Positions 33,043 through 33,099 of a stretch of 33,099 nucleotides of DNA are shown here, piece after piece. This DNA comes from JAJVIP01 sp964405835. Lineage in GTDB: Bacteria > Elusimicrobiota > Elusimicrobia > F11. The stretch spans positions 1 through 33,099 of the forward strand of contig CAYOPN010000028.1 of the NCBI GenBank assembly GCA_964405835.1, written 5' to 3'. A program made the position numbers and the translations under genes. The notes beneath the pieces are model-generated. The model saw nothing but the letters and a program-made list of their open reading frames with translations. It was not told the DNA's origin and did not search any database. Positions within the stretch are counted from its first letter, which is position 1; each line of letters opens with the position of its first letter.

Positions 33043-33099
33043 TTCTTTCTCCTTGTTTATTGAAACGTGCAAATGGTGTATACATCGTTTCCAATGCAT

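Noticed and set aside
33043..33099. Promoter for ilvE with -10 TATACA at 33077-33082
   Set aside because: A -35 at normal spacing falls at or beyond the window edge, so it cannot be judged.
1..33099. Search for tRNA genes, CRISPR repeats, insertion sequences, toxin-antitoxin pairs or phage genes
   Set aside because: None was seen by reading; coding density leaves no room for arrays or elements, and all genes are intact housekeeping or envelope genes.

Overview
All 26 genes in this 33.1 kb window lie on the minus strand, so transcription runs from the high coordinates to the low ones. Every junction but two is 49 bp or shorter, and many genes overlap by 1, 4 or 11 bp. No tRNA, rRNA, CRISPR array, insertion sequence or phage gene was seen, and no stretch over about 103 bp lacks a gene. 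The genes describe a Gram-negative, LPS-making bacterium: LpxA/C/D/B/I, MsbA, BamA, TamB and Skp/OmpH are all present. It also carries the McsA-McsB-ClpC protein-arginine-phosphorylation set best known from Firmicutes, and a type IV pilus system. The pilin N-terminus (IPKFADLVTKSK after the hydrophobic helix), the single lpx/bam cluster and the Mcs genes suggest a deep-branching diderm phylum such as Elusimicrobiota or Omnitrophota. That placement is inference and needs a marker-gene tree.

Layout in transcription order. (1) 33042-30582: ilvE, mcsA, mcsB, a branched-chain aminotransferase coupled to the protein-arginine kinase and its zinc-finger activator. (2) A 103-bp gap with a weak terminator-like hairpin, two 12-bp direct repeats 21 bp apart and a strong RBS. 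(3) 30478-11954: clpC, tamB, bamA, ompH/skp, lpxD, lpxC, fabZ, lpxA, lpxI, a Gfo/Idh/MocA dehydrogenase, lpxB and msbA. This block covers outer-membrane protein assembly and lipid A synthesis up to flipping of the core-lipid A. (4) 11952-7310: thiS, thiG (thiazole synthesis), an unrecognised outer-membrane beta-barrel protein, recG and coaD. (5) 7260-219: pta, pilB, pilT, pilC and a large GT-C type membrane glycosyltransferase. (6) 218-1: a near-consensus sigma70 promoter, a stem-loop at the predicted 5' end of the mRNA, a perfect Shine-Dalgarno and the start of a type IV pilin gene that runs off the window.

The main biological themes are as follows. Envelope biogenesis genes appear to be co-transcribed with protein quality control (ClpC/McsAB). 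An oxidoreductase placed like GnnA inside the lpxA-lpxB cluster raises the possibility of amide-linked, diaminoglucose-type lipid A. A GT-C enzyme directly upstream of the pilin gene is a candidate pilin or surface glycosyltransferase. The pilin gene has signals for high, independent expression. I saw no clearly novel multi-gene system. The most interesting leads are the clpC operator region, the pilA leader, the GnnA-like gene and the orphan outer-membrane protein.
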